NCBI GenBank assembly: GCA_949987705.1
Contig: OX465281.1
Span: forward strand, 237,543,143-237,607,142
Length of the DNA: 64,000 nt
From: Thereva unica
Lineage: Eukaryota > Arthropoda > Insecta > Diptera > Therevidae
Direction of reading: 5' to 3'
A model generated the notes under the pieces. It made no database searches, had not been told where the DNA came from, and was given only the letters and a program-made list of their open reading frames with translations. Numbering within the stretch: the first letter of the stretch is position 1; each line of letters starts with the position of its first letter. The position numbers were made by a program, and so were the translations under genes. Positions 1 to 13,900 of this stretch are shown in pieces.

Positions 1-157
1 GCTAAAAACCGGCTATGCCCGCATGTACATACAATAGTAGCCCCCTCCCCTTCCTCGGCAGGCAAAACATTAAATTTTTATTCTTTCGCATGACGATTTT
101 CCACATATCGTGGTTCTGCTAATCTGTATCTTCACCACTGCCAGGTGTCTCGACGAT

Positions 158-560
158 TTATCTGCGAGAGAAAAGCTGCAAACTACACAGGTCACCGTCC
201 ACATCACTGCATGCAATGCTGTAGCGGGCTGCCCTCAAGCCCTGTATAGCATCGTTTCTTACCCATGGCTCCTGTACAATAGCCACGTCAACAGCATGGG
301 TGACCAGCACCCTTAAAAGGACTGCCGAGGCAGCCCTAGTGTGTTGCAGGTTGCACTGTACAACCCGCATCCTTGACTTTGATTCGGCCGAAGCCGTAGA
401 ATAGGGACATGCCCTGCTCTTTTAGCTGGCTGTATGAGCGGGCTCTCGTCAATGCTAAGGGCAATAGTTTGACGCTCTGGTCCACCTTGCCAAGAGGTCA
501 CCGTAACATCATTATGAACCCACAATGCGATCCACTTGAATTTGGGAAGCTCCTCCTCGG
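158..560 (-). pseudogene. R1-like non-LTR retrotransposon fragment, start of endonuclease ORF
   Basis: Read on the minus strand, a frame from 370 begins MRVVQCNLQHTRAASAV and continues with VAIVQEPWV. This is the conserved opening of the APE-type endonuclease in R1-clade ORF2 proteins. The frame stops at 158 and the rest of the endonuclease and the reverse transcriptase are not visible up to the window edge. An overlapping frame at 313-525 precedes it but is not recognisable as a gag-like ORF1. It lies beyond the 3' end of the host gene. Confidence 0.65.
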
Positions 561-1765
561 GATAGGTAGTTGAGTTAAAATTACTAGGCTATCGATGACT
601 GAGAGGCTTATTAAAAATACAAAGTAAAAAGGTTATGTTAATGGAATGCTAGTATAAGAATAAGATGACCAAACCTAAGATGGACAGATATAATGATAAA
701 GGACTTGAAAAAGTTTAGGGATTTGGAATTGGGAACTGATGGCTGACGATGGCTAAAAGGTCTCCAAGCAAAGGGTACAAACACCATCAACAAGCTTAAG
801 GATATTTAAAATCACTCAAAAATAGGTGGGTTCATAAATATTTTATTTAATAATTATATTTCACAATTGATTGGAATTTTTTCTCTTCTTTTTTTTTATT
901 GAGTTCACATGCTGAAGCATATTTTTAATACTATCTCAAGTTGAAACATTTATAAATTTTTATTTTGTTTTTTAAACCATATTTTTTTTTCTTAATAAAA
1001 ATTTATTTTTTTTGTTTAATTTTTTTTTTTTAAATTCTTTTACTTTCCGGATTAATTACGGAAATATAAATAGACGATAATCTAACAACAGAATTGAAAA
1101 ATAATCTGCATCATTCAATTTAACAAAACACTAATTTCATTTTGTAATAATTTTCTAATTCTCAGCAAAATATTTTTAATTTCTAATAAACTATTTAATT
1201 TTTTTGATTTTTTTTTATTATGGACATTATTCCTTAATATCAGAAGAACACAGAAATAATTTTTCTTACTTTTACTAAGTGTATGTAAATAGCGCTAATT
1301 TAATATAACAATGTTTTTTTTTATATAAAAAAATAAATTTTTAATTTGAAAATATTGTGCATTCGCAATTTTTCACCCCTTTTAACACTTTTTTCTTATA
1401 TACTCGTATTTCGTTTCTTTTTTCTTTCTATATTTCAAAATGTTTGCTTACACATTCAACAGAAACACCAACCATTCTTTTCCCATTCTTGTTTCTATCT
1501 AAGGATAATAATAAAGATTTTTCCTTATAAATAAATTATATTAAACAGCCTTTTGTGAAAAAAAAATGAAGGAAAAAAAATATAAATGAATAGAAAGGTA
1601 GAAAATGATTAAACAAATAAAAAATATCCTTAATCATTTGGAAGAGAACTTAGTATAAAATAGTATGAGAGCAGTCGCACACAGAGATGATTGGCCTTAT
1701 TTTTTAAGACTCGGTTGATGTTTGATTATTTTTGAATTTAATATTACCCTGTTTTAAATGTGTAT
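561..1765. other. AT-rich 3' flank of Mtmr6, no gene seen
   Basis: This stretch is very rich in runs of T and A, especially 840-1620, with only chance short frames. The 3' UTR and polyadenylation site of the host gene must lie here on the minus strand, but no clear AATAAA stands close to the stop codon. Confidence 0.5.
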
Positions 1766-1903
1766 TTAAGGACTGGCTTTCTGTATTATACCGAAGCAAG
1801 TCCTGCAAACTGGTACTGGTTTACCGCTGTTATGCCCAGGAAGTGGTATAGTCCTGTCTATACATCGAGGGCAAAATATATTTCCGCATTTCCAGCAGTG
1901 ACT
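1766..1903 (-). CDS. Mtmr6: Mtmr6 last coding exon, second half of FYVE-type finger and stop
   Basis: Forty-five codons and TAA after TTCACAG. It encodes [17 protein letters not shown], then [20 protein letters not shown]. The H-C-x2-C-G, F-C-x2-C and V-C-x2-C spacings are those of FYVE fingers, and the basic RK-SHCWK stretch stands where R(R/K)HHCR binds PI(3)P. A FYVE would tether the enzyme to membranes carrying its substrate. Confidence 0.88.
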   Translation of the reverse strand, partial: SHCWKCGNIFCPRCIDRTIPLPGHNSGKPVPVCRTCFGIIQKASP

Positions 1904-4900
1904 CTGTGAATAATAATAAAATTTAAATTATAAATAAATTGTTTTTTGCTGAATTTTAAAATTCTTCACCTTTCTGCTAAATTGATCAAAAGGAGTTGAA
2001 CATGCACAAGCCATCACATTTCTGAAAGATTTCCAATCTACTGCCACTGAGCTAATCTCTTCAGCCAGTTTATTTGGATCCGAAACTTCCGATACCTACA
2101 AGTAATTATATGTTTACTTATCTGAGAATATATAAGAAATGTTTCTTTAGAATTTTTACGGATAAACTCGAAAGTGAAACTTCTGTCGATTTCAGGGGGT
2201 GGTCATCATCCGCCGAGGACAATTCGCTCATTTTTCTGTCATAATTGTACCTGTAAGAAAGAAAAAATACTCTCGTTAGTATAAATTTCTATCTCAGTAT
2301 GCAGTCTGATTGTTCGGCTCTTTCCATAATATTGAAAAGATATCACAAAACAAATAAATTGCTAACCTAAAAATCCTTCCTTATTACCAATTCCTTTCTT
2401 TTAGGCTTAAGATTAAGAGTTACCCTTTAAACTACCAGTGCTTAATGTCGTACAAGGGATAGGATCGGATAGGATATCTAGGATAAGATTTCGATCTATT
2501 TAACCAAGAAAATCTTCGAAGTTGCCGTTGAAACAATCACTTTTAAGAGGCAATGGATGTCAGGGGATAAACCCGCGTTACAGTGGTCCGGTGCTTGCAC
2601 ATCAATATAATGAGGTCCCTAGACTATCAATAATATTGTGCAAAATTCATTGGTAATCCATATTGTGTGCTGTTGCCAGAGCATCACACTTCTCGCCAAA
2701 TTTTAAACTTAGCTTTAACAATTGCAAGGTACTTGTCAATCCCTGATTTAGCACAAGAGTCGCGCAGTTTTGGGGAAAAATGCTATATGAAGCAGTAATG
2801 TTTTTCCGATGATTGAAAAAGGAGTAGTTAAATAGTTTATTATATGAGATAAAACAGTTGTTCTTTTGGTAGTCGCTTTGAACATTGGAGGTTGGAATAT
2901 TCATGCAATGCACTTGCCTTGTTGCTTTGCAAAGTACATACTAGTATGATGCATCCATTTTGTAACAAAGCATCAGAGGCTGCTTCGAAGTTTTGAACTC
3001 ATCGCCGGGGTTATTTTTAATAAGTTCAAGGTCGTTAATACAAAATCAATGTAACTAAACGCTTTTATCACGTCACATCGACTGCCAATTATCTTATAAG
3101 ATTTTCTCCAAGATATGAAGATGGTAGATTGCAAGATCCGATGTATCAATGTTGCGGTTTTCTAGCAACTCTTCCAACGCTGGCACAATAGCAGCTTAAA
3201 TTTCCTTGAAGCAAATTCAAGGCCGATTTATTAGTATAGTTATTTTCAAACCTCGTGACATCCCGCGCATATTCCCCAGCTAAGCTCTTAAAAATGTTTA
3301 AAAGTTCAGACAAAAGCTTCAGTTAACTCCTCCTATCAAATCACTTGTTGCCATGATGTAATCAGTCGCGACTGCGTATTGCTACCGGGAGGTGTATCTT
3401 TCTGGGACTTCAATGATTATTTAAAAAATTTACAAATTATGACTGAAAAACACCCGTTTTTATATATTTTTTTATTTTAAGGTTTTTATATTTTACACAT
3501 ATGCCACAGAAATAATTTGTAGTAATTTCTACTAAAAAATACGATATTTGTGTTTTTATCACTTTGATTACTAGATTTTTGACATTTTCCGCCAGTCGCA
3601 AGCGCGCTTCTGCCTGGGGAGGTTGTGTTGCTTGCGGCTGCGGAGAACTCTCAATTTATGAATGAAAATGCTCATATCTTTAAAAGAAATTTTTCCAGCA
3701 ATTCTTTTAATTTATTTTAAATTTTAGGGATGAGAAATATTTAGCATAATTATAGTAAAATTATGCTTATTACGATGGATAAACTGCCTTTGTTGAGCAG
3801 GAGTTTTACATGTATTTAAAAGCTCTGCTCAATACATATAAAGATTACTTAACTTTATTCATCCGGCATGCGCACATCCCTTCCCAAATTATTTTGTTGA
3901 GTTTTTTCTGCGTTTGTTTGTTAAAAGAGGGGAAATGATAGAACAAAATTTATGAAATTGGGCAACGAGGTGCGCAGAACCCTTCAAATTATTTGTGTCA
4001 CGGCGTTTGAAAACTTCTATACATATGTTACTACGCCACTCCTCTATCAACCCATGCCTTATTAAGTATTCCACACATTCAATGAGGCCCTGGCCTTCTT
4101 CAGGACTCACGAAATATTTTGCACTATCATACTACTCCGCAGGTTATCCGACTCCTGTTCACGTTCAGATCATACTGAAAAAAGGTGACTCTTACAGCTC
4201 CACCAACTACCACCCGCAATTCGCCAGATCCTGTCTTGAAAATCGTGAACTAATTTCCAGCTTAATTAAAAACATTAAACTTCTTCTCGATTCGACCCGC
4301 AAGAATCGTGTTAAATTCAATGTTAGTCCGGTACAAAGGATGAATTCTTGGGCTTAGAAGTACCACATAATAAAGAAAAAAAGGATGGACACAGGCTGTA
4401 TGGATGACATGTAATATCGGTAAGATTTTGCCAGACATTCTACAATTGCACTGTGGCTCAATGTGTTTTTCTTGTACCATATGGAGATATCTCCGAAAAG
4501 TTTCTGGGCGGATTTTCGCACTTTACGAACGTCACGCACAAAACAGCAACGGCATGCCAAAATATTCTTCAATGAGTTTTACACCACGCGTTCACATATA
4601 TGGGTAACGTGCGAACCGTCAACGTAACAGCACGTTGAAAGTATATTTTGACGTGATTGATCCATTCTGTTGAATGTAAACCTCGTAACGGAAGCATTTC
4701 AAATTTTTCAAGCATTTATATTTTTTTTTATTAAACTAATTTATCATGGATGATGACAATTTGATTAAAAAGGTGACTATAGAAAGGCATATAAGGAGCT
4801 GTATGATATGTCGAAAATTTTCCTTTTCTTCATCCAAAATTAATGCGATCATTACTAACTTTTTATTATTAAACTATGTACGTAACGTTGACGTTTAAGT

Positions 4901-7900
4901 GCGAATCGACAGCCCATACGTGACGTTGACGTTCCGTAAAGTGGGAGTCCATCTTGAACGGGCGATTGGTTGGAGGAGGAATTTACATCTCTTAAGTAGG
5001 GATACGGAATTGGTAATAGATTTTTTACTCATATGAGTATTTGGCTTCCGATACTTTTGATCACGGTCGTATAGACAGGTCTGGGAACTCGCTGCTCAAA
5101 CCTGTGAGCGATTCGCGTATCGTTACTGGACCTTCTTGATTTAGACTGCAGATGGCGTATTTGTCTAAGTTCCGATGTCATTATGATATGAAGGCACTAG
5201 TCGCAATTGAGATGACATGCGAGCATGCGGTCGAAATTTTGTACTTAGACTACTGCGCCGCCAGTGATCAATTCAAGAACTACTTCAAAGTCCAACTGTA
5301 TCGCTCACACTTCACTCTATGGGATGGTGAGCGAGTTTCCAGACCTGTCTATACGACCGTGCTTTTGATCGAGTACTTTTACCCCAATCAGTACTTATAG
5401 GATAGAATCGAGTTTCGAGTACAATATGCAACTTTATCTCAGGCGTAAATATTTCCCATATAAAGACTTTACACATTATAAGTATTTTTCTGTCTCAATT
5501 AAGGGCCTTAAACATCCCTAAACTCTTCTTCATTAAGTCATAAAAATACGTCCCAAACGCAAGTTGGAATACAGAAATTTGTATGCTTTTCAATCTCTTG
5601 CACGAACGTGGATTGCAAAATACAAATTTCTGTACGATAAGAGCTCCAATTTGCGCACGTACATGGCATCGTCTAGAGAGAGAGAGAGTGAAAATTAAAT
5701 AAATTATCTTACAGACCACTGAGAGAGATAAACTCGAACGTATCCAGGTTTAAACAAATTTCGCATTGCTTTGACTATAGTTAAAATAGTTTTGTTGGAA
5801 GATATCACTCTTTAACTTAATTCTTGCAGCAATCGAGGCAGGCACAAATCTAAAGCTCAAGAAAAAATGATTAACAAGGTATTATACCCTAGTAGTATTA
5901 TAAATTGAAGCAATTTCAAGACAGTTTATATATAATTATAAAATAAAGATTTCTTAATATTTATTTACGAACTTTTAACCTTGAACTATAAATACAATAA
6001 TATTGTTTACTCAGTTTTTCAACACTAACATAAAAGGGTAACTAAAAGGTGGCACTGATGGTACAACATATTGATTAATTTGTTATTATCAATGCATCAT
6101 TTCCTAGAAGTTACGCATTTTCTTTCATTGGATAGTGGCGGCACACACGCAAATTTCCATCAGAAATATCTCATAAAATAGCTAATTTATTGCCGATAGC
6201 TTAGAGATTTAATTGGTTTTTGAGGTGGCATGTATATGTTTATACAATTGTTTGATTATCATACCAGGCTATTTGTATAAATTAAGCTATAAATAACTAT
6301 TAAATTTACTCTTAGAATTTTAATTAAATCCCCAATTTTAAATAAATAGTTTTTATAAAGTGTTAGCAACCAGAAAATTAGTTTTCTTAATAATTAGACA
6401 ATTTATCTTAAATAGGCATACTTTAACGCTATGAAATATTTTCCTACACTCTATCAAGGATTAACTTACTTGTTATCATTAATTTCAACATTCGATGATT
6501 CCTTCAATCGTGCAGCATCATGCAACTTTTTAGCTGATTTTGATATTAGATTTTTGAAGCTTGCAATTCTCTGCAATGATACCTATAACAATTTAAAAAC
6601 ACAACACATTCTACAATTAAATATACCTTTGTTAAATGCTGTACATGATCCTCCAGTGATGTACAATGATCCCGACTAGCTAATAATAAATCACCCAACG
6701 GTTCTCTAGGATGAACTCCACTCTCAAAACGACTGTACATACCACGCCAAAACCTATTCAATGTTTTTAATTATGTTAAATATAAAAATGTAATTAACTA
6801 CTATTATTTTTATTATTAAATTTTTTACCTGATGTTTTGTGGAGCTAAATTTGGTTTGATGATTTCATCCATTTCTGGTCTGTATAGTGGATTGATATAT
6901 TCATTCAAATGATTTGCCATATATCCCCAAAGTGAATATGTTCTTTCAGATAGTTTAAGATCCAGTCGATCTTTTTCACAATTGCCAATAAATGTACCAA
7001 ATTGGCAAGAATGTACATGATCATGCAAGATTAATAAAAATCTTTCGTTAAATTCAAATGCATCGTTCCTTTGATTCATTAATTGCCAGGTACTGTCTAA
7101 AAATTGTGTGAATACGGGGGAAACCTAAATTTTTTTTTTAAATAATTAGTTTTGATGAAGAGAATATAAAATTAATATTTTACCTCTTTAGGATCTGTCT
7201 GAATATGTCCACTACGTTCACCAGATTTGTGTCCAAATGCAAGCCAGTCTTTTTCAATTAGAGCCTAAAATTGATATGTTTAAAATAATTGGTATAGATT
7301 AAAGTAAAATAACTCTAACCTGAAAACCCTTTATGGTTCTGTAATAAGGATCAAGCATCAATGATGCTAGTGAGCAAACCTGTGCAGTTCTGTCCCAGCC
7401 ATCTGAGCAGTGGACTACAACAGAAACACCTTTATCCACAGCATTTGCAATGAAGCTATAAAATAAACCAAAATAATTTTTGTACATTTTTAATTAAATA
7501 AAAATATTATATAATAACCTTGAAGTATCAAGAATTGACCGTATATGCTTTAACCAGCCTGATGATTCTAAAGAACTTAAAAATGCACTCATTGTAGGTG
7601 ATTTTTGCTCACATGTTTCAATCAATTTTTGTAGGCTTGTTCGCATTACATGAATGTTTTCAATTCCCAAAAATTGAAATTTAATGTTCTCATAAAAAGC
7701 CTCATTTTCGTAACCTTTCCCAGCAGCCCTATTTGCCATGGCATTAATCTGTTGGGTAAAAAACGATTACATTAAGTGAAATACATTTAAGGGTACTTAA
7801 CCAAAAAAATAAAATAAAAAACTTACCCTTGGTCTGGTATCGACCACATACATGTAATCAACATTGGGATTTGTTTTTCGTATAGCCTCAAGCATTTGCT

Positions 7901-10900
7901 CATCTTCCAAACATCTAGCACTAAACCCGGATAAAGGTTGACTGCATCGACATATTGAAGCCTGAATAAAGGGGATTTCATTAAATTAGTTGCGAAGAAA
8001 AAAAATTGTTATGTTAGATAAAAGTCTTAGATAGTGATGAAGGTACAGGAAAAATATTATGGAGAATAAGAGTGAAATAGTGTGAAGTAGAATATACTAT
8101 CTCTGGAGTACGTGGTCGTTAAAGTGTTATTAAATTCTGATTTAGGTTGTGGGTTTTCAGGGTTTGAAGAATACCTGAGGCCTTCTTATAATATATTTCG
8201 TCTACGTGAAAATTATGGTCGTATCGGGCTAACGATTCGCATATCTTCCTTGCAGTCTTTGTACTCGATGTTCTGTTTTATGGTGTGGCGTTGGCGATTA
8301 ATTCGCCTGGTAAATGTAAGGGCTGACTGTACAATAATTGGGCCGTTACTAGCACCTACATCTTCCATAATGCTACATCTGATACTTAAAAGAATCCAGG
8401 GTAAACTGTTGTACCATGTCTTCGGCTCCGGGCTGGCTCCTTAAGTTGCCTGTGGGATCATCCTATTGACCCATTTGATTGTGGGTGGTAAGCAGTTCCT
8501 ATGCGATGAGTTCCAAGCACAACAGAAGGTCGTTGAAAAGTGGGAATTCAAACTGGCGGCCTAAATCCGTGGTCACCGTTCTTAGCACTCCGTATCCGGC
8601 TACCCATTGATTTACAAAATTGTTGGCAATTGTGGAAGCGGAAAAGTTCCTAATGGTATAGTTTCTGGACAGTGGGAGAAACGATCTTTGATGGTAAGTA
8701 AGTAAGTAGAAGTTCAAATCAGCCGTCAGGTACTTTAAAATTTCCATGGGGCGAGATTGTGTGCCTGGTAACTTTTGCTTTCTGATATGGTATATTTTGG
8801 CCCATCGATTGATGTTCAAGTTAATTCGCGGCCAAAATTATTTAGCCGTTATGAGGTTCCTTGAAGCTCTTATCATGGGGTGGGATAGACCATGAATAAA
8901 ATCGACACGAGGCAGAAATGCTGTGCAAAATAGAGACATGGTGTGAGAAGAGCAATCCAACGTAAATCAGCTAAAACTTTTCGTGGAAACTCAAACAGAC
9001 GACAAAATCATGTCACGTGTAGCCAACGGAATTTTTTCTCCGATGCTTCAGACGGTACAGGCAAAACATTTCTATCAATTTGATTTTGGCGTTGATTCGA
9101 ATGCAGAATGAGATTGCACTTGCAGTGACATAATCGGGAATTGCATCAACGCTACTTGATGATGGACGTACAGCGTATTCAGCACCCATTGAATTTGAAC
9201 CAGATAGCAACACCTACATGTAACATCAGCAAAAACACCCGTATTGCCACAGTCCTTAAAACGTGCAAAATTATAAACGAACGGGGTGACACTTTTCTTT
9301 TCGAATGTACTTTCGGGATGGGAGGTTCTCATTACCCATGGAAAAAGCGATTTTGAGATTCCCAATTGTTTTGGCGCACGCCATACTATTGGGTTATGGG
9401 TGCAACAAGGTTTCAGCTAGTTTCTAATATGGATGAAATTCTTTGTAATGTTATGCACGTTCTGTACGCATTTGTTAAAGCTGGCTATGGAGAATTACTT
9501 CACTGGATGCTGTATGGTATTCCTTATCTGACCGCATGTTACTCAATTGGTTAGGGTCTGGCGATATCCTGAGGTGACATTTTCAGGAAGTTGCTTGATC
9601 TCTGCTTTCTGTAGTGAGAGTGTTGCAGCCTTTCTTGTTTTTTGTTCCATAGGGAGATATTTAATAGTTCTTGGTTATATATAATTCGTCACCCACACAG
9701 CATCTTTTATATATTCTCGATTGGTCTATCTACAAGATTTGTTAGTGGTCTAGACCACTACCTTCTCGTCGCCCTCGATTTTACTATAACCAGTTACTGA
9801 AGAGTGATCACGTATCGTCTACTCCACGAAAAGTATTTTTTTCGGCAGCTTTCGACCACTTTGGATCTTATATACATAGATTGCGCGTCGTGCTTTTATA
9901 GCCGCTTGGCTACCAGATAATAGGATCTAGGCATTGAGTTCTTCAGTATTGTTAAGCAGATTTTAAGGATTACAAGTAGTTCCACTTAGAATACACTGGC
10001 CATTTAGGTAGACGGTAATAATTTTGTAGGTTTAAGAACCATGACTATTCGACAGCTATTTCAAATAGTCCTTTAAATTGAATATTACAAAACCATCAAG
10101 TAAATAACCATCCTTAATCAGATTACTTCTTCATAATTTCATACCAGTATATAATATAACTAACACATAAGATTAACACGACCAAATGTTACATTCTTTT
10201 AAAGGGAATTATAGAGATAAAAGCTAAAAGCAATAAAACCCCATCGAAAAAGGCCCATGGTACATGACCCTCTATCTTACATCAGGGATTGATCTTTATT
10301 TATCCCACATGAAATGTTTTGCTGATAAAATGGTCTTGTGGGTAACTTTCTTGCGAGAATGTGACTGACAGATATAAATTTAATACACAATTAGTGTTAA
10401 GCACAGAGCTTACTTGTTTATTTACTCTTATCATCGATTAAAATTATTTCGCCATATATTTCTGCAAATCCTATTTGTTTCACATTCATAAAATTTATCA
10501 AAAGGAATTTATATTTATGAATTAGCATATCGGAGTGTTTGTAAATAAATGCTTTAATAAATGAAAGTGAGAAGACATTACTGTTTTATTGCAAATATTA
10601 CAATAAATTTTAAATTGCTTAGAGAATATATAATCAATTATTTATTACGAATTTGTATTTACCTTATTTGAATGCAAATATGTTAATGCTGGTAATCTCC
10701 CTTTTGATCTGAATCTTGAGCTTCCAATTAATATTGCTGTATTAGTCTCAGATGGTACATAAATTTGCCTCGGATAAGTATCGCATAATTCATAATTTTG
10801 ATTTAATGTGCATAACATCCATTGATCATTAGGAACTCTCATCCGTCTAAATTCATTTTCCAATTTAAAATAATCCCATCCAGAAGATTTCGGAAAATCA

Positions 10901-13900
10901 TCTTTCCCCGGAGAATAATTGAAGCAGTATAATTTATTAATTTGTACTGGAAACAAAGAACAATTCAATTCCAAATTTTTTTTAAGTATAATTGATTTAA
11001 AGATATCTACCTGGCTGAAAGAGCTTTAATAATGTTGTATAGACTTCCTGGCATTCACTATCTTTTGGAATAACAAATGTAACAGAGAGGAATGTTTTAC
11101 AGCGTATTAGCAATGGTGACCCAGTTGTGCTTATCGGTAATCTGTCCACACTTCCAATATGCATGAGTAGAATCTGTAAAGAAAATACGGAAGATAATTA
11201 AAAGCCTGTAATGAAATCCATAACAACCCTTTTAATGGGCTTGCGGGGTTTTCACTTTAATAATTAACAACCCACAACGATGTAGATTCTCTTAAGAATA
11301 ATAATAAAGCCAAAGCTTAAGGGCGAATAAACTCCATTCTGTTAAGATTTATGTCGAGGATATAAATGACAAACACTAAATTGGTATATATCAGGGGTTA
11401 AAAAAGGACGAACCTTACTTATTTTGTTACAGTAATTAGTTTGTATCTTGCAAAATAATCAATCGTGATATAAAAAATAATATATAAGTATAAGAAAGAT
11501 CCTACGACGAAAAATTCCTTCATCATTCACTATTTTCGACATTTCCAATATTTTATGCTAAAATATAAGAAAGGGGATTTGCATTTCAAGCACAAGCCAG
11601 CAGCATTTATCTTATAAAATAGAATTTGATTCGGAAGTTTTAAACCCGGTAAAACTTCGTTTTTTTCTTTCAAGGGAGAAGATCGAGCTTTAACATTATT
11701 TATGAGTTTTGCAGCCACTTCTTAGCTAAAACATTTATAAAACTTTTTAAGTGAGAAAACAATGTGAAACTTATTTAAATTCTGATGAAACCTTACGAAG
11801 ACCATATTTATCTATATTATAAAAGATATTAATGTTAGGGACAATTTTAAAGTATAATTAAATTTTTTTTTAAAACTTCTGCAACTTCTGAAGTAGAATT
11901 TAATCTTGGTCGAAATTACTTTAATGAAAGGTATTGATCTGGTGGCGTTGCTGTTGTACTATTTTGATTTGATGAGGTGTTTGACAAGTCTGCTTTGAAG
12001 TTTAAATAGCACCAATTGGCGAAGAGGGATTGTAGGTATTTAGAGACGATACATCCAATTACAAATTATTTTTGTTGATAATCTAAAAGGGAATCAACAT
12101 GGATCCAAATATTGCAGTTCTTGGGTTTATTAATAATAATAATATAAAGGGCGTTACAAACAATGAGTAAGTAAACTTGTCTCACACAGCCTAACTTCGC
12201 TGTAGGCAAAAGTAAATGAGTGACGAGTTCCGAGTTACACAAGCCAGACCTTGTATTTTAAATAAGTTGAGAGTTTGCAAGCCCCTATAAGACATACCCT
12301 CCTAACCAATGTTTATTTAAACCATTGAAACTGAACTGAACTTTAGAATGAAAATTAGACTTTTTACACGACTGACTTCTGAGAATTAATTAACCTCTAG
12401 CGAGTTAGACTGTGCGATCCACATTTATATCGGGCCTAAATTAAGCTTTCTGTCATTGTGGTATGGTCCCAGTCGCAATTATGCCGACAGAAGATTCTAA
12501 AAACATCGAAGCGTCTTCTGGTGTTCCGCAAGGCAGTCATCTTGGTCCTCTCACTGTAAAATCATTATTTACGCTGATGACATCAAACTGTAACGCCACA
12601 TAAGTATAGAGGATTGCAAACTTCTGCAAGTAGACCTAGGTGTTCCAACAAGAAGGTGACCTTTAATATTAGTAAATGTGAAGTCATAACTTTTTGTAGG
12701 AAACGTGGTGTTATAATTTATGACTATATTTTTTTTCAGCAACAAGGTCTTATGCGCTAACACTGTAATAGATCCACCTACATCAATTATATCAAGGGCA
12801 ATTCAGTCCTGGGATTTATAAAAAGATGGTCCAAGGAATTCAACAACCTCCAAATCACTAAGCCTGTACATATTTTTAGTTTGGCCTTTACTTGAATGTG
12901 CCTCCTGGTCCTCTTACTACTTCCTCCATGTTGGTCGAACCGAATCAGTTAAAAGGAAGTTTTTCCCATTTACACCCAGCCACCTCCCGTGGGATGACTC
13001 AATATCATGTTATTTCTACGTGACTGCGATAGATGGAGGAATTCAGAGAAGTAGGAGGGTTTTCACCGTCTAAGTACATATGTTGTGAAAGAATCTCAGC
13101 AAGCTTAAGTTTTTAAGGAACACCCTAAGACATTGTTCACAAAAGGCGTAGTGTGATCATACCGTCGTAGATTATAAATAGCGCGTATGCAATCATTGTA
13201 TGCCACTTTAATTTTCCGAGCACAAGAAGCGTCTAATGAGGGAAAGACTAAAGGCCCCCATGCACGGTTAAATTGGATGTACATCGAAGGGCGGATGTAC
13301 AACCAAAACTATCGATTGTGGGCCAGTCGGCCGATCAAAATACGTTGGGCTTATGGGTTTGATGAAAATCTGGTTGTACATCCAATTTGACCGTGTATGG
13401 GGGCCTTAAGTAGCCATTCATTAGATGAGGCACGAGTAGCGCCTTTGCTAAGTGCAAACGAAGGGCACAAGTAAACAAGTTTCTTTACAGACGAAGTTTC
13501 CTGAGAAGAAAATAGGTTTTACTCACTATAATGGATGTAGTCCCAACAGGTCATATCGTGACTTAGAGTTACTCCAAGATTTTTAGCACGATCGACACGC
13601 TGAATAGGTTTACCATTTATTATGACTTTGGGAAAAACAAGACCGGGGTTTACAGAATGAGCTGAAACCAGAAATTGCGACTTGCCTGGATTGAGTGATA
13701 GGCCAAAGTGATTAACCGAAGCCCATCGATTTTTTTGTAAGTCCTCGGAAATTTTTCGCACTTCTGACACCAATTAATCCATAGGCATAGACTGGTACAG
13801 TTGTGCATCAAAGGCGTACATGTGGATTTTGGAGTTATATACTACTGCCGGAAGCTCATTAATGAATATATAGAATAAAAGAGGGCTAAGAATTGAACCT

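Noticed and set aside
3995..4607. Overlapping frames on both strands in the 4.2-kb intron
   Set aside because: They have no motif, codon use does not favour either strand, and the host exons on both sides join in phase without them.
6546..6761. A 71-codon frame continuing past 6627 as the true C-terminus of Mtmr6
   Set aside because: It reads through a GTATAT donor into a short intron. Downstream exons with matching phases and a FYVE finger make the spliced form much more likely.
9013..9365. Overlapping frames of 66 to 96 codons on both strands
   Set aside because: No domain was recognised and neither fits a host exon. They could be remnants of an element, but nothing supports a call.
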